Shown: positions 8,305 through 18,742 of the stretch, piece after piece | How the letters are laid out: each line of letters begins with the position of its first letter | Numbering within the stretch: the first letter of the stretch is position 1 | NCBI GenBank assembly: GCA_008375315.1 | Contig: CP032507.1 | Span: 1,849,001-1,913,000, forward strand | DNA from: Ectothiorhodospiraceae bacterium BW-2 | GTDB lineage: Bacteria; Pseudomonadota; Gammaproteobacteria; Thiohalomonadales; Thiohalomonadaceae | Direction: 5' to 3' | DNA length: 64,000 nt | Made by a program: the position numbers and the translations under genes | The notes under the pieces: generated by a model | The model's input: the letters and a program-made list of their open reading frames with translations, nothing else | Told to the model about the DNA's origin: nothing | Database searches by the model: none

Positions 8305-11300
8305 ATGAGCCGGATACGCGAAATCCCCTACAACTACACCTCCTTCTCTGATCGCGAAATTGTGATACGACTCTTAGGAGAGAAGATGTGGCAGGTGTTA
8401 CAGACCCTGCGTAGCGAACGGGTGACCGGTCGCTCAGCGCGGATGCTGTTCGAGATTTTAGGGGATATGTGGGTGATTCAACGAAACCCCTTTATTCAGG
8501 ACGATCTGCTGGAGAACCCAAAACGGTGGCAGTCGCTGGTACACGCCCTCTATCACCGTCTGGCCCAAATTGAGGCTAGAGCCGATGGTAATACCCTCGC
8601 GCTCTCACTAGCTGGCGAGACCCGTCGGGCGATAGAGCGCTTTGAGCGCTGGCTACCGCAGCAGCAGCAGCAGCGGCAGGCGATTCGGCGGCGCTTAAAG
8701 GGGCTGACGCATGTTGATAACATCTGTTTTGATGGTTTAAGTCGCGTCTCTCACGCCACCGATGCCTCCGACTGGCGGGTGGAGTATCCGCTACTGGTGC
8801 TGGTGCCCGATCATGAGCGGGAGATTCAGCCACTGGTACGGGCGGTGCTGGAGCTGGGGTTAACCATCATCCCGCGTGGGGGGGGGACGGGTTATACCGG
8901 TGGGGCGGTGCCGCTCACAGAGGCGAGTGTCATCATGAATACCGAAAAGCTAGATCAGATCGAGAAACCGCAGCGAAACACCCTGCCAGGATTAGAGCGG
9001 CAGGCGATGACGATTGCTGTTGGTGCCGGCGTGGTCACTCGGCGGGTGGCTGAGGCGGCGGCGGGGGTGGCGCATGTGTTTGCGGTTGACCCGACCTCAC
9101 AAGACGCCTCCTGTATCGGCGGAAATATTGCTATGAATGCCGGAGGAAAAAAGGCGGTGATGTGGGGCACCACACTCGATAACTTATTGCGCTGGCGGAT
9201 GGTGACCCCCGATGGAGAGTGGCTGGAGGTGGAGCGCCAATACCACAATATGGGCAAAATTCATGAGCAGGAGCGGGTGGTGTTTCACCTCTATCGACTA
9301 CAAGCCGATGCCCGCACCCGCGTCGGTGACCCCGACATATTGGTGATGGCTGGCCATGAGTTACGCAAACGGGGGCTAGGCAAAGATGTGACCAATAAAT
9401 TTTTAGGGGGGTTGCCGGGGGTACAGAAAGAGGGGTGTGATGGGATTATCACCTCGGCAGAGTTTGTGCTGCACCGAATGCCGGCCCATAGCCGCACTCT
9501 CTGTCTGGAGTTTTATGGCAATCTGCACCAAGCCGTTCCAGCGATAGTCGAAACTAAAGCGTTGGTCGATAGCAGTCCCGATGTGGCGCTAGCAGGGTTA
9601 GAACACCTTGATGAACGCTATATTCGAGCGGTCGGGTATCACCCCAAATCGGCGCGTTCTGAAGCGCCGCGCATGGTACTGCTCGCCGATATTGTTGGCG
9701 ATAGTGAGCGGGTGGTGGGCAAAGTTGCCTCACAGGTGGTGCAGGCGGCCAATCGTCGTGGTGGCGAGGGCTTTATCGCCGTCACTCCCCAGGCGAGAGC
9801 GCAGTTTTGGCTCGATCGTAGCCGCACTGCCGCCATCGCAGCCCACACCAATGCCTTTAAAATTAATGAAGATGTGGTCATTCCACTGCCGCGCTTAGCT
9901 GACTACAGTGAAGCGATTGAGCGAATTAATATCGAATATTCGACTAAAAACAAGCTAGCGATGGTTGAGGCGGTGGTCAACTATCTACAAGGGGAGGAGT
10001 TAACGCGCCATATCCCGCCCGAATATCGCGATGATAGCGAGATCGAACAGCGCTTCAATGAGAAATGTCAGAGCGCTCTAACACTGTTACGGCAGGTCGC
10101 GGAGTGCTGGTCTCAGACCCTCGCCGCACTAGAGCAGCCGCTATCGCAGCTAACTGAATTATTACAGCAGCCGGGGTTACGGCAGGGGAGTGAGGCGTTT
10201 ACCCCCCAGAGCGAGGCGACTCTGTTTAGTGCGCTGCAATCACGACAGCTACGAATCTCTTGGCGCAAGGCGGTAGAGAGACCGTTAAAAACGATTTTTA
10301 GTGGTCGTGACTATGAGCAGCTACGGCAGCAGTTTGACCAAATTCATGCTAAATGGCGGCCAGCGCGACTCTTTGTCGCCACCCACATGCACGCCGGCGA
10401 CGGTAATGTTCATACCAATATTCCGGTTCACTCTAATAACTACGCCATGCTGCGCGATGCGGATGAGGTGGTTGAGCGAATTATGGCTATCGCTGAAGAG
10501 TTAGGGGGGGTAATCTCGGGAGAGCACGGGATTGGGATCACTAAATTTGCCTTTTTGCAGCCACAGGTGGTGGCCGATTTTGAGCGCTACAAGGCGAGAG
10601 TCGATCCTAAAGGGGGCTTTAATCGGGGTAAACTCCTGCCCGGTGCCGATTTAAGCCGCGCCTATACCCCCTCACTCCAGCTATTAGAGCAGGAGGCGCT
10701 CATTCTCGAAGCCAACGATCTCCATCTATTAAACCGTGAGATTAAAGATTGCCTGCGCTGCGGTAAGTGTAAACCGGTCTGTACCACCCATGTGCCACGG
10801 GCCAATCTGCTCTACTCGCCGCGCAATAAGATTTTAGCTACCGGCTTGATTATTGAGGCTTTTTTATATGAAGAGCAGACTCGACGGGGGCTATCGGTAC
10901 GCCACTTTGACGAAATGAACGATATTGCCGATCACTGTACCCTCTGTCATCGCTGTGCTAAACCGTGTCCGGTCAATATCGACTTCGGTGATGTCTCGAT
11001 ACAGATGCGGCAGCTATTAAAGCAGCAGCAGCAGAAGCGCACTTCCCTCGCCACTCGCCTAGCGATGACCTACCTTAATGTCACTGATCCGATGACGGTG
11101 AAACTGCTGCGTAAGGTGACCATTGAGTGGGGCTATCGGGCTCAGCGCTGGGCGAGTGAGCTGCTGCGAGGGGTGAGGCTAATTCGCGCTAAACAGCCGT
11201 CAGCCACCACCGGAAAGCCGGCCATGATCGAGCAGGTGGTGGAGCTGGTTCGCCAGCCGATGCCGGCCAATATCCCCTCTCGTACGCTGCGTAGTCAGTT

Positions 11301-12144
11301 AGGGTTGGAAGATGACAAAATTGTGCCGGTTATTCGTGATCCGAGTCGCTGTGACGATAGCAGCGAGGCGGTGTTCTACTTTCCCGGCTGCGGTTCGGAG
11401 CGGCTCTTTAGCGATATTGCGGCGGCAACATTGGCGATGCTATTCGATGAGGGGGTGCAGACTGTCGTTCCCCCTAGCTACCTCTGCTGCGGCTATCCAC
11501 AGCGTGGCAATGGGGATGGTAGTGAGGCGAAACGGATTTCGACCGCCAATCAGGTGCTGTTTCATCGTATCTCTAACACATTGAACTATCTTGATATTCG
11601 TACCGTGATCGTTAGCTGTGGTACCTGCATGGATCAGCTACTACTCTATCAGTTAGAGCGCATTTTTCCTAAGTGTGACATTATCGATATCCACCGCTAT
11701 CTGCACAAGCGCGGTGTCTCAATGGCGCAGGAGGGGGGGGCGCTCTACCATGATCCCTGCCACTCGCCGATTAAGGATAGAGGGGCGGTCTCAGTGGTTG
11801 AAGCGCTGACCGGTCAGGCGATTACCCTCTCTGATCGCTGCTGTGGCGAGGCGGGGACTTTTGCTCTCTCTCGACCCGATATCGCATCCCAGGTGCGCTT
11901 TCGTAAATTGGAGGAGCTGCAGCACAATCTCGCCGCCACTGAGGAGAGCACGGGGGAGCGGCCAGAGGTGATCTATACCACCTGTCCGGCCTGTCAGCAG
12001 GGGCTAGCCCGCTATCGACATGAGACTAAGCTGAGGGTGACCTATCCGGTAGTGGCGCTGTCGGAGGCGCGTTGGGGGAGCGACTGGCAGCAGCAGTTTG
12101 CTGATAGGGTCAATCGTGGGGGCGTGGAGCGAGTGTTACTGTAG
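8305..12144 (+). CDS. Large FAD-binding/4Fe-4S/CCG-domain oxidoreductase (DUF3683 type)
   Basis: About 1279 aa. It joins modules found in D-lactate and glycolate dehydrogenases: an N-terminal [16 protein letters not shown] segment typical of DUF3683 proteins, a PCMH-type FAD domain with [10 protein letters not shown] near residue 190, a FAD-oxidase C-terminal domain with the [15 protein letters not shown] motif, two 4Fe-4S motifs ([11 protein letters not shown] near 815, [12 protein letters not shown] near 877) and two CCG-type cysteine-rich segments ([11 protein letters not shown] near 1060, CCGEAGTF near 1178) like those of heterodisulfide reductase. Likely a membrane-associated 2-hydroxyacid dehydrogenase feeding quinones; the substrate is unknown. 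GTG 8296 is an alternative start. It follows fliK but is functionally unrelated. Confidence 0.85.
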   Translation: MSRIREIPYNYTSFSDREIVIRLLGEKMWQVLQTLRSERVTGRSARMLFEILGDMWVIQRNPFIQDDLLENPKRWQSLVHALYHRLAQIEARADGNTLALSLAGETRRAIERFERWLPQQQQQRQAIRRRLKGLTHVDNICFDGLSRVSHATDASDWRVEYPLLVLVPDHEREIQPLVRAVLELGLTIIPRGGGTGYTGGAVPLTEASVIMNTEKLDQIEKPQRNTLPGLERQAMTIAVGAGVVTRRVAEAAAGVAHVFAVDPTSQDASCIGGNIAMNAGGKKAVMWGTTLDNLLRWRMVTPDGEWLEVERQYHNMGKIHEQERVVFHLYRLQADARTRVGDPDILVMAGHELRKRGLGKDVTNKFLGGLPGVQKEGCDGIITSAEFVLHRMPAHSRTLCLEFYGNLHQAVPAIVETKALVDSSPDVALAGLEHLDERYIRAVGYHPKSARSEAPRMVLLADIVGDSERVVGKVASQVVQAANRRGGEGFIAVTPQARAQFWLDRSRTAAIAAHTNAFKINEDVVIPLPRLADYSEAIERINIEYSTKNKLAMVEAVVNYLQGEELTRHIPPEYRDDSEIEQRFNEKCQSALTLLRQVAECWSQTLAALEQPLSQLTELLQQPGLRQGSEAFTPQSEATLFSALQSRQLRISWRKAVERPLKTIFSGRDYEQLRQQFDQIHAKWRPARLFVATHMHAGDGNVHTNIPVHSNNYAMLRDADEVVERIMAIAEELGGVISGEHGIGITKFAFLQPQVVADFERYKARVDPKGGFNRGKLLPGADLSRAYTPSLQLLEQEALILEANDLHLLNREIKDCLRCGKCKPVCTTHVPRANLLYSPRNKILATGLIIEAFLYEEQTRRGLSVRHFDEMNDIADHCTLCHRCAKPCPVNIDFGDVSIQMRQLLKQQQQKRTSLATRLAMTYLNVTDPMTVKLLRKVTIEWGYRAQRWASELLRGVRLIRAKQPSATTGKPAMIEQVVELVRQPMPANIPSRTLRSQLGLEDDKIVPVIRDPSRCDDSSEAVFYFPGCGSERLFSDIAAATLAMLFDEGVQTVVPPSYLCCGYPQRGNGDGSEAKRISTANQVLFHRISNTLNYLDIRTVIVSCGTCMDQLLLYQLERIFPKCDIIDIHRYLHKRGVSMAQEGGALYHDPCHSPIKDRGAVSVVEALTGQAITLSDRCCGEAGTFALSRPDIASQVRFRKLEELQHNLAATEESTGERPEVIYTTCPACQQGLARYRHETKLRVTYPVVALSEARWGSDWQQQFADRVNRGGVERVLL

Positions 12145-12146
12145 GG

Positions 12147-13310
12147 CTAGCGGGGCGAGGAGGCTTTGCGGCACCAACTTTTCGGGTTAACGGGATTGCC
12201 CTTGTGGCGAATTTCGAAGTAGAGCCCCCTTCTGCTCTCAGCGCTGCTACCGCCGACTTCGGCAACTATCTCATCGGCCTGAATCGAGTCACCAACCTCT
12301 TTAAATAGGGTCTGATTCTGGCCGTAGAGACTCATGTAGCTATCACCATGGTCGATAATCAGCAGCAGACCGTAGCCGCGTAACCAGTCGGCATAGACCA
12401 CCCGACCGCCGCTAATGGCTCTCACTGGGCTACCGTTCGGGGCGTCGATAACGACGCCGTTCCACTTTAAGTTCCCGAGGCCTCGACTACTGCCAAAGCT
12501 GTGGCTGATTCTGCCCTCGACCGGCCAGGGGAGTCTGCCCTGTTGCGATTTGAAGGGGCGCTGGCGCGGCTGTTGAGCCAACTTTTTTAGCCGCTCGCCT
12601 AGCTGGTTAATCACCTGCTGTAGCTGCTGCTCATTCTGTTGTAGCCGTTGCAGCCGACTTTCGGTCGAGTCTATCTGGCGCTCTAGCTCGGCGAGTAGTT
12701 GGCTACGCTGCTGCTGCTGCTGCTGTAGCTGCTGCTGTTGCTGTTGCTGCTGCTGTAGTGCCTGTTGATTGGCGCTACGGGTCTTCTCAAGTTGCGCTTT
12801 AAGTCTGTTCATTTGGCTAAGTTGTTGTTGTAGTGCGGTAATGGTACGAGTTCTGGCCTCAGCAAAGTAGCGATAGTAGTGCAGCATTCGCCCTAACTGT
12901 TGTGGGCTCTCTTGATTGAGTAGCAGCTTGAGCGGTTCAGAGAGGCCACTCATGCTGGCGGCACGAAGCTGTCTGGCTAGTAGCTGCTGCTGCTGTTGCA
13001 GACTCTGTTGCTGCTGTTCGCTCTGCTGTTGTAGTCGGTTGAGTTGCTGCTGCTGAGAGGATAGCTGCTGCTGTAGCTGCTGCAGACGGCGATGGCTGTG
13101 GCTAATTGCCTGCTCGGTACGGGCTAGCTCGCGCTCGGTAGTGCTATAGCGCTGCTGCTGCTGTTGCTGCTGCTGCTGTAGCTGCTGCATCTCTTGTCGT
13201 AGCTGTTCGAGTTCGGCTTCGCGACTCTTTTTGTCAGTGGCAAGATCGGCGGCTGTGGCCAATGGCAGCAGCAGTAGCAGTAGCAGCGTGTTAGCCTTGA
13301 CGCGAGCCAC
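12147..13310 (-). CDS. envC: Murein hydrolase activator EnvC-like protein (degenerate M23/LytM domain)
   Basis: 387 aa. A signal peptide ([14 protein letters not shown]) leads into a long Gln-rich coiled coil (about residues 25-250, with several Q runs) and a C-terminal LytM/M23 fold. The fold lacks the zinc ligands: WNGVVID replaces HxGxD, SLYGQN replaces YxH, and [10 protein letters not shown] replaces the HLHFE motif. This is the pattern of EnvC, a periplasmic activator of cell-division amidases rather than an enzyme. Its start overlaps the end of gpmI by 20 bases, the same order as in enterobacteria. The coiled coil is encoded by nearly pure CAG tracts (for example 12704-12757). Confidence 0.9.
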   Translation of the reverse strand: MARVKANTLLLLLLLPLATAADLATDKKSREAELEQLRQEMQQLQQQQQQQQQRYSTTERELARTEQAISHSHRRLQQLQQQLSSQQQQLNRLQQQSEQQQQSLQQQQQLLARQLRAASMSGLSEPLKLLLNQESPQQLGRMLHYYRYFAEARTRTITALQQQLSQMNRLKAQLEKTRSANQQALQQQQQQQQQLQQQQQQRSQLLAELERQIDSTESRLQRLQQNEQQLQQVINQLGERLKKLAQQPRQRPFKSQQGRLPWPVEGRISHSFGSSRGLGNLKWNGVVIDAPNGSPVRAISGGRVVYADWLRGYGLLLIIDHGDSYMSLYGQNQTLFKEVGDSIQADEIVAEVGGSSAESRRGLYFEIRHKGNPVNPKSWCRKASSPR

Positions 13311-14853
13311 TTTTCACCAGTGAGTGTCCGGTCATCTCAACCGGCTGTTTTAGCCCCATTAGCTCTAGTAGGGTGGGGGCGATATCGCTCAAACTGCCGC
13401 CATCGCTTAGCTGTAGGGGGGAGTCTCCGATGTAGATTAGGGGAACTGGGTTAGAGGTGTGGGCGGTGTGGGCTTGGCCGCTTGTCTCGTCAACCATCTT
13501 TTCAGCATTACCGTGATCGGCGGTAATTAGCATCTGCCCACCGCAGTTACGAATCGCCTGCTCAACTCGCCCAACGCACTCGTCGATATACTCTAGGGCG
13601 CTTACGGTCGCTTCGTAATTACCGGTATGGCCTACCATATCGGGGTTGGCAAAGTTGCAGATAATCGCATCGTAGCGGCCGCTCTCGATCGCCTCTAGCA
13701 GTCTGTCGGTCACCTCTGCGGCGCTCATCTGCGGCTGTTCGTCATAGGTGCCGACATCGGGGGAGGGGACTAAAATGCGCTCTTCCCACTCAAATGGCTC
13801 CTCCCGTCCGCCATTAAAGAAGAAGGTGACATGGGCATACTTTTCTGTCTCGGCAATGCGTAGCTGGTGCAACCCCATGCGGGAGATATAGTCGCCAAAG
13901 ACATTACCGAGCCGCTCCGGAGGATAGGCGGTGGGTATATGGTAGTCGGCGCTATACTCCGTGAGGCTGACAAAGCTCGATAGCTGTGGCCAAATGGCGC
14001 GTTCAAAGCAGTTAAACTCCGGTTCGATAAAGGGGCGGGTAATCTGCCGTGCTCTATCTGAGCGAAAATTCATGAAGATAATCACATCGCCATCGGCCAT
14101 TGTGACCGGTTCGGTGGCGCTAATGGCGGTGGGCTGGACAAATTCGTCGCTCTCATCACGGGCGTAGGCTTGGTGTAATGCAGTGAGGGCATCGGGCGCT
14201 ATCAGTGCCGCCCTATGGCCGGTGATGAGATCATAAGCGGCTTGAACTCGCGGCCAGCGGTGGTCACGATCCATGGCGTAGTAGCGACCGACAATAGAGG
14301 CCAGTTCGCCACAGCCTAGCTCTTTAAATAGCGATTCGACGGCAATAATCGACGCCTCTGCGCTCGAAGGGGGGGTATCACGACCATCAAGAAAGGCGTG
14401 CAGATAGACCCGTTTTGCCCCTCGCTCCACCGCCAGTCGAATCATGGCGTGAAGGTGCTGTTCGTGGCTGTGTACTCCGCCGGGTGAGAGTAGCCCCAGA
14501 ATGTGGATGGCGGATCGATTGCCAATCGCCTGATCTACCGCATCCGTCAAGGTGGCATTGGTGTAGAACGAGCCGGTTTTGATGGAGCGGCTGATGCGGG
14601 TAAACTCTTGATAGACGACGCGACCTGCCCCTAGGTTAAGGTGGCCGACTTCAGAGTTACCCATCTGCTCCCCCGGCAGGCCGACAGAGGCGCCAGAGGC
14701 ATTAATGGTGGTGTGGGGGGCCTCTCGCCAGAGCCGCTCCATAACGGGGGTTTTGGCGTTGGCAACGGCATTGAAGGTGTTCTCATCGCTACACCCCCAG
14801 CCGTCAAGAATGGTCAGTACAACGGGGGGGGAACCGGGTTTGGCTTGGCTCAT
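13291..14853 (-). CDS. gpmI: 2,3-bisphosphoglycerate-independent phosphoglycerate mutase
   Basis: 520 aa, full length. It interconverts 3- and 2-phosphoglycerate using two Mn ions and a phosphoserine; in an autotroph it connects Calvin-cycle 3-PGA to pyruvate. The active serine is S67 in [15 protein letters not shown]; metal-binding motifs [30 protein letters not shown] and [11 protein letters not shown] are all present. Divergent from the arsR-family gene at 15044. Confidence 0.97.
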   Translation of the reverse strand: MSQAKPGSPPVVLTILDGWGCSDENTFNAVANAKTPVMERLWREAPHTTINASGASVGLPGEQMGNSEVGHLNLGAGRVVYQEFTRISRSIKTGSFYTNATLTDAVDQAIGNRSAIHILGLLSPGGVHSHEQHLHAMIRLAVERGAKRVYLHAFLDGRDTPPSSAEASIIAVESLFKELGCGELASIVGRYYAMDRDHRWPRVQAAYDLITGHRAALIAPDALTALHQAYARDESDEFVQPTAISATEPVTMADGDVIIFMNFRSDRARQITRPFIEPEFNCFERAIWPQLSSFVSLTEYSADYHIPTAYPPERLGNVFGDYISRMGLHQLRIAETEKYAHVTFFFNGGREEPFEWEERILVPSPDVGTYDEQPQMSAAEVTDRLLEAIESGRYDAIICNFANPDMVGHTGNYEATVSALEYIDECVGRVEQAIRNCGGQMLITADHGNAEKMVDETSGQAHTAHTSNPVPLIYIGDSPLQLSDGGSLSDIAPTLLELMGLKQPVEMTGHSLVKSGSRQG

Positions 14854-14943
14854 GGTCTTTTCATCAACAATTTTCAGTGGTTGGATTGAGGGTCGATACG
14901 CTTAAATTTGAAGAGCAGGGGAATACCCCCTGTTACCGCAGCG

Positions 14944-14960
14944 ACATTATTGTATAATGT
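14944..14960 (+). promoter_or_regulatory. Perfect palindrome over a TATAAT -10 box, likely repressor operator
   Basis: ACATTATTGTATAATGT is a 7-3-7 inverted repeat, and its right half contains TATAAT (14953-14958), a good -10 element reading toward the arsR-family gene 84 bases downstream. No strong -35 is seen (weak TGTTAC at 14931). A dyad covering the -10 of an ArsR-family gene is the usual autoregulatory arrangement; binding itself is inference. Confidence 0.65.
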
Positions 14961-15043
14961 TTCGCCCGTTGTGGGCAGGGGGTCGATTCCAATTGGTTGG
15001 AGATGGCCCACTAAACTGCATCACTTTCACTAGAGGTATGTGA

Positions 15044-15358
15044 ATGAATTACGATGACCCAGGTGTGATGACTCACGATGAAGATATAGAGCGTGCATCC
15101 CGCTCTTTAAAGGCGATGTCACACCCGTTGCGCCTGAAGATTCTCTGTACGCTGGGTGAGCAGGAGGTGAGTGTTCAAGATATTGTCGAGCGTGTCGGCA
15201 CATCGCAGAGCAATATCTCCCAACATTTAGCCATCTTGCGAGATAAGGGCATCCTCTCTGCCCGTAAGGATGCTAATCGGGTCTATTACAAGATGGTTGA
15301 CTCTCGCACCTTGCAGTTAATTAGCATGATGCGCAATGTCTTTTGTAATGTTGAGTAA
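15044..15358 (+). CDS. ArsR-family repressor with SqrR/BigR-type cysteine pair
   Basis: 104 aa winged-helix repressor (HTH around SVQDIVERVGTSQSNISQHLAILRD, residues about 43-67). It lacks the metal-binding CVC motif of arsenic sensors. It has exactly two cysteines, C35 (LKILCTLGE) and C101, 66 residues apart; that matches the spacing of the persulfide-sensing pairs in SqrR (41/107) and BigR (42/108). I infer a persulfide/sulfide-responsive repressor. The next gene is a rhodanese, the typical partner, and a palindrome overlaps the promoter. The upstream AGAGG site supports ATG 15044. Confidence 0.85.
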   Translation: MNYDDPGVMTHDEDIERASRSLKAMSHPLRLKILCTLGEQEVSVQDIVERVGTSQSNISQHLAILRDKGILSARKDANRVYYKMVDSRTLQLISMMRNVFCNVE

Positions 15359-15379
15359 AACGGTAGAGTCGGAGACGCT

Positions 15380-15832
15380 ATGGAACGCCTAGCCGAGTTT
15401 GTGGTAAACCACTGGGATCTCTTTTTGGCGCTACTTATCATCCTGTTGATGATGGTCTGGGGGCCGCTGATGCGCCGCATTCGCGATTACAAAGAGATTG
15501 AGGCTGTCGATGCGGTCGCCTTGATGAACCATCGCGATGCGCTGCTTATCGATGTGCGCGAAGAGGGTGAGGTTAAAGAGGGCTATATCCTCAATTCGCT
15601 TCACATTCCGTTGCGTGATCTAGGTAAGCGTCTTGATGAGCTAGAGTCGTATCGCGCTAGACCGCTGATTGTCGGTTGCCGTAGCGGTAGTCGCTCGGCG
15701 ATGGCGTGTGGCACCCTGCGTAAACAGCAGTTTGCCGAAGTCTATAATCTGCGTGGCGGGGTGATGGCGTGGCAAAGTGCCGGTCTGCCGCTCAGTAAAC
15801 CGGATAAGAGGCGCAAAAAGCGTAAAACCTAA
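15380..15832 (+). CDS. Membrane-anchored rhodanese (sulfurtransferase)
   Basis: 150 aa. An N-terminal transmembrane anchor (residues about 12-30) precedes one rhodanese domain (DALLIDVREEGEVKEGYILNS). The active-site loop is intact: C100 followed by RSGSR. It moves sulfane sulfur between persulfides, thiols or cyanide. It lies 21 bases after the SqrR/BigR-like repressor and before glutaredoxin and thioredoxin genes, so a role in sulfide/persulfide handling at the membrane is likely. A YibN-like arrangement is also possible. Confidence 0.92.
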   Translation: MERLAEFVVNHWDLFLALLIILLMMVWGPLMRRIRDYKEIEAVDAVALMNHRDALLIDVREEGEVKEGYILNSLHIPLRDLGKRLDELESYRARPLIVGCRSGSRSAMACGTLRKQQFAEVYNLRGGVMAWQSAGLPLSKPDKRRKKRKT

Positions 15833-15864
15833 CCGTAACCTAACCCTATAGGAGTCAAAAATGT

Positions 15865-16122
15865 ATGGCTGACATTGTGATCTATACGACCGAGTTCTGC
15901 CCATTTTGTGTTCGCGCCCGCCATTTGCTCGATAAAAAAGGGGTGAGCTATACCGACATTGCGGTTGATAAACAGCCCGAAAAGCGTCTGGAGATGGAGC
16001 AGCGAGCGGGGCGCACCTCGGTACCACAGATATTTATCGATAATTTTCATGTTGGGGGCTTTGACGATATGGTTGAGCTCGATATGGATGGGGAGCTCGA
16101 CTCCCGTCTCGGTCTTGTCTGA
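15865..16122 (+). CDS. grxC: Glutaredoxin 3
   Basis: 85 aa, the size of GrxC. Dithiol active site C12-P-F-C15, with the glutathione-binding TSVPQIFIDNFHVGGFDD stretch containing cis-Pro and the GG motif. It reduces protein disulfides and glutathione mixed disulfides. An ATG at 15861 is out of frame and closed at once by TGA; the true start is ATG 15865. It sits between the rhodanese and trxC in what looks like one redox/sulfur operon. Confidence 0.93.
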   Translation: MADIVIYTTEFCPFCVRARHLLDKKGVSYTDIAVDKQPEKRLEMEQRAGRTSVPQIFIDNFHVGGFDDMVELDMDGELDSRLGLV

Positions 16123-16142
16123 GTTACGAAGTGGGGTGAGTG

Positions 16143-16613
16143 ATGTCTTCGCTGCATATCGTCTGTCCGGATTGTCATAGTACTAACCGTCTGCCGCTGG
16201 AGCGAGAGCGAACTTCTGCTCGCTGTGGTCGCTGTAAAGCGCCGCTCTTTACGGCAACGCCGCTCGCCTTAACGGCGGCCAATTTTTATACCCATCTACA
16301 AAAGAGCGATATTCCGTTACTGGTCGATTTTTGGGCACCTTGGTGTGGGCCTTGTCAAATGATGGCGCCTGTGTTTGAGCAGGCGGCAGCGAGGCTAGAG
16401 CCTGCGCTGCGCCTGATTAAGGTCGATACCGAAGCGCAGCAGCCACTGGCGATACAGTTTCAGATTCGCTCTATTCCTACGCTGGCGCTCTTTAACGGGG
16501 GCGCAGAGGTGGCGCGTCAGCCTGGTGCGATGGATTTATCAACTCTGCTGCAGTGGGTAGAGCGCCACCTGTCACCGCTGAGTCACAAGTCGTCGTCTAA
16601 AGAGAGTAATTAA
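16143..16613 (+). CDS. trxC: Thioredoxin 2 (zinc-ribbon thioredoxin)
   Basis: 156 aa. An N-terminal zinc ribbon with two CxxC pairs (C8/C11 and C28/C31) precedes a thioredoxin fold with the WCGPC active site (C68/C71). This architecture is specific to TrxC, an oxidative-stress-linked cytosolic disulfide reductase. GTG 16140 directly abuts ATG 16143; the GGGGTGAG site at 16132-16139 could serve either. Clustered with glutaredoxin, rhodanese and glyoxalase. Confidence 0.95.
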   Translation: MSSLHIVCPDCHSTNRLPLERERTSARCGRCKAPLFTATPLALTAANFYTHLQKSDIPLLVDFWAPWCGPCQMMAPVFEQAAARLEPALRLIKVDTEAQQPLAIQFQIRSIPTLALFNGGAEVARQPGAMDLSTLLQWVERHLSPLSHKSSSKESN

Positions 16614-16622
16614 TAGGGCTAA

Positions 16623-17009
16623 ATGATGCGAATTTTACATACCATGCTGCGAGTTGGCGATCTAGATCGCTCCATCGCTTTTTATACCGAAGTGTTGCAG
16701 ATGACTTTGTTGCGTCGAAAGGAGTATCCAGAGGGTAGCTTTACCCTCGCCTTTCTCGGTTATGGCAGCGAGGCTGAGAGTAGTGTCATTGAGTTGACCT
16801 ATAACTGGGGGGTTGACCACTATGAGTTAGGGGATGGCTATGGCCATCTTGCTATTGAAGTCGAGGATGTCTATCAGGCGACAGCGGCGATTCGAGAGCG
16901 AGGCGGTAAAATAGTGCGTGATGCAGGGCCGATGAACGCCGGCAGTACGATTATCGCCTTTGTTGAAGATCCTGATGGCTATCCAATTGAGCTAATCGGT
17001 AGGCGTTAA
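16623..17009 (+). CDS. gloA: Lactoylglutathione lyase (glyoxalase I)
   Basis: 128 aa, essentially the length of E. coli GloA and similar along its whole length: starts [20 protein letters not shown], contains [21 protein letters not shown] and ends with the [13 protein letters not shown] motif. The metal-ligand His and Glu residues are visible. It converts the methylglyoxal-glutathione hemithioacetal to S-lactoylglutathione. The two tandem ATG codons at 16623 and 16626 are both possible starts. Its 3' end overlaps the convergent acyltransferase gene by 59 bases. Confidence 0.96.
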   Translation: MMRILHTMLRVGDLDRSIAFYTEVLQMTLLRRKEYPEGSFTLAFLGYGSEAESSVIELTYNWGVDHYELGDGYGHLAIEVEDVYQATAAIRERGGKIVRDAGPMNAGSTIIAFVEDPDGYPIELIGRR

Positions 17010-17736
17010 ACCAGAACTGGTTTAGCTGCTGTTGCCATTGGTTCTTATCGAGTTGCCGACAGTCGAGGGGAGTGTCGAGCTCGGTAATCTTAGGTCTGCC
17101 ACGATGCCACACCGCACGGATAACATGGCCGATGGCGGCACTGGATATCCCCTCCACTTTGGTGACGATCATCGGCACGCCGCTTCGTTGCGCTAGACGC
17201 CAAGCCCCCGGTTTCAGGGGGCGCGGTTGCTGATCGGGCGCAATTCCGCCTTGAGGAAATAGTGCGATCACCTCGCCTTGCTGTAGAGCGCGAATCGCGG
17301 CGCGGTAGGCTCGTTCGGGATTGGCATCGCGATCAACGGGGATAGAGCCTACGGCCCGAAACAGCCACTGCATGCCAAAACGGCGGTACTGCTCTCTGGC
17401 AATCAGAAAGCGCAGCGGACGGGGGGAAGCGGCAATGAGTAGCATCGGATCGAGCCCCGAGAGGTGGTTACAGACGACCACCGCTCCGCCACTCGCCGGT
17501 AGCTGCGTTAGCATCGGGGCCTGTAGGCGGTGGTAGCGGCGACAGAAGAGCTGATTGATCCCCTCTAGCCAGTTGAGTCCACGGTGGTTCCAGTCGGTTC
17601 GGTGCTCTCTATGGCCGATAACATAGAGGGCGAGAGCCGCTGCGGTCAGGGTGATGAGGGTTAGGGTCACTATCAACATCAATATCAATATCAAGGCGAG
17701 ATGAGATGAGAGGTTATTGGCGCTGGCGTAGATCAC
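16951..17736 (-). CDS. 1-acyl-glycerol-3-phosphate acyltransferase-like protein (PlsC family)
   Basis: 261 aa. An N-terminal hydrophobic segment (residues about 14-40) anchors a PlsC-type acyltransferase domain. Motif I is N90-H91-LSGL-D96 (HxxxxD catalytic pair) and motif III is FPQGG at 160-164, where most members have FPEGT; the Glu-to-Gln change is notable but seen in divergent members. It probably acylates lysophosphatidate or a related lysolipid. Its start overlaps the def gene by 23 bases and its end overlaps gloA. Confidence 0.8.
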   Translation of the reverse strand: MIYASANNLSSHLALILILMLIVTLTLITLTAAALALYVIGHREHRTDWNHRGLNWLEGINQLFCRRYHRLQAPMLTQLPASGGAVVVCNHLSGLDPMLLIAASPRPLRFLIAREQYRRFGMQWLFRAVGSIPVDRDANPERAYRAAIRALQQGEVIALFPQGGIAPDQQPRPLKPGAWRLAQRSGVPMIVTKVEGISSAAIGHVIRAVWHRGRPKITELDTPLDCRQLDKNQWQQQLNQFWFNAYRLAQLDSHQDLQQRR

Positions 17737-18205
17737 GCCGACTGACTAACCTATCGATAAACAGTAGCCCATCTAGGTGGTCAATTTCGTGCTGAACGGC
17801 ACGAGCCTCAAAGCCATGGCAGTTAAACTGTTGTGGTTTACCGTGGCTATCGACAGCTGTGAGTGAGATCGATTCAGCCCGAATGACTTTGCCCGTATAG
17901 TCGGGCACCGACATACACCCCTCTCGCCCGACTGCCATACCGCTCCATTGGGTGATGTCGGGGTTAATTAGTACCATCAGGCCATGATTGTCGACCGGAT
18001 GTTTAGCGTTAGAGACATCGATCAGGACAATGCGTTTAAAGTAGCCCACTTGGGGGGCAGCGATACCGACCCCGCCCGGGCCAGCCCGCATTGTCTGTTC
18101 GAGGTTATCGATAAATTGCCGCAGCGCCTCATCAAAGTGGGTGACAGGCTGCGAGAGCTGTTTTAGACGCGGATCGGGGTAGCGCAGAATCTCCAGTTCA
18201 GCCAT
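17714..18205 (-). CDS. def: Peptide deformylase
   Basis: 163 aa. All three motifs of the metalloenzyme are intact: GVGIAAPQVG (45-54), EGCMSVP (95-101) and HEIDH (139-143), giving the Cys and two His iron ligands plus the catalytic Glu. It removes the N-formyl group from nascent proteins. Unusually it is not beside fmt; instead it lies between gcvR and the acyltransferase at the end of a long minus-strand gene run. A genome may hold a second def next to fmt, which cannot be seen here. Confidence 0.96.
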   Translation of the reverse strand: MAELEILRYPDPRLKQLSQPVTHFDEALRQFIDNLEQTMRAGPGGVGIAAPQVGYFKRIVLIDVSNAKHPVDNHGLMVLINPDITQWSGMAVGREGCMSVPDYTGKVIRAESISLTAVDSHGKPQQFNCHGFEARAVQHEIDHLDGLLFIDRLVSRRDLRQRQ

Positions 18206-18211
18206 TGAGTG

Positions 18212-18730
18212 CTATCCAATGAGTGTTTCACTATCGCGACAGTGAGCCGTAATGCCGGCGTGTCGTAGCTGCTCCATCACCTGCTGTAGCGCATCGATAC
18301 CCTCATTGGCGATCCCCTCAATCTGCATGAGGTAGATAGGATCGCTGTCGCTGCCTATCACACTGCTCTGCATATCGAGAATATGGAGTCCGGCATCGGC
18401 TAAGGCGGTAGTGACTCGGGAGACGATACCGGCCCGATCGGCACCATGGAGGGTAATGTGGACATCGGGTTGGCTGTGATCGTGGGGCTGGTGCTGAACC
18501 GGATCGAGGTGAAACTGTAGCTGCTGCTCGCGGCAGATAGGTGAGAGCGCCTGCTGTAGTAGCTGTAGGTCGCCGGCATACTCGACCATTAACATAATGG
18601 TAAAGTTGCCACCGAGGCGTATCATCGATGCCTCGCCTAAGTTGGCACCGTGTTGATAGAGGGTGGTGGTAATGGTGGCAACGATACCGGGTCTATCGCT
18701 GCCAACCAGAGTGAGTAGATACCAGCGCAT
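18212..18730 (-). CDS. gcvR: ACT-domain regulator, GcvR-like
   Basis: 172 aa made of two ACT domains: the first begins LLTLVGSDRPGIVATITTTLY, the second ITLHGADRAGIVSRVTTALAD. This tandem-ACT layout is that of GcvR, which controls GcvA and the glycine cleavage genes in response to glycine; in autotrophs glycine cleavage is also part of photorespiratory salvage of 2-phosphoglycolate. No gcvA is present in the window, so the target is inferred from homology only. Seven bases separate it from def. Confidence 0.8.
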   Translation of the reverse strand: MRWYLLTLVGSDRPGIVATITTTLYQHGANLGEASMIRLGGNFTIMLMVEYAGDLQLLQQALSPICREQQLQFHLDPVQHQPHDHSQPDVHITLHGADRAGIVSRVTTALADAGLHILDMQSSVIGSDSDPIYLMQIEGIANEGIDALQQVMEQLRHAGITAHCRDSETLIG

Positions 18731-18742
18731 GGAGAGTTACCG

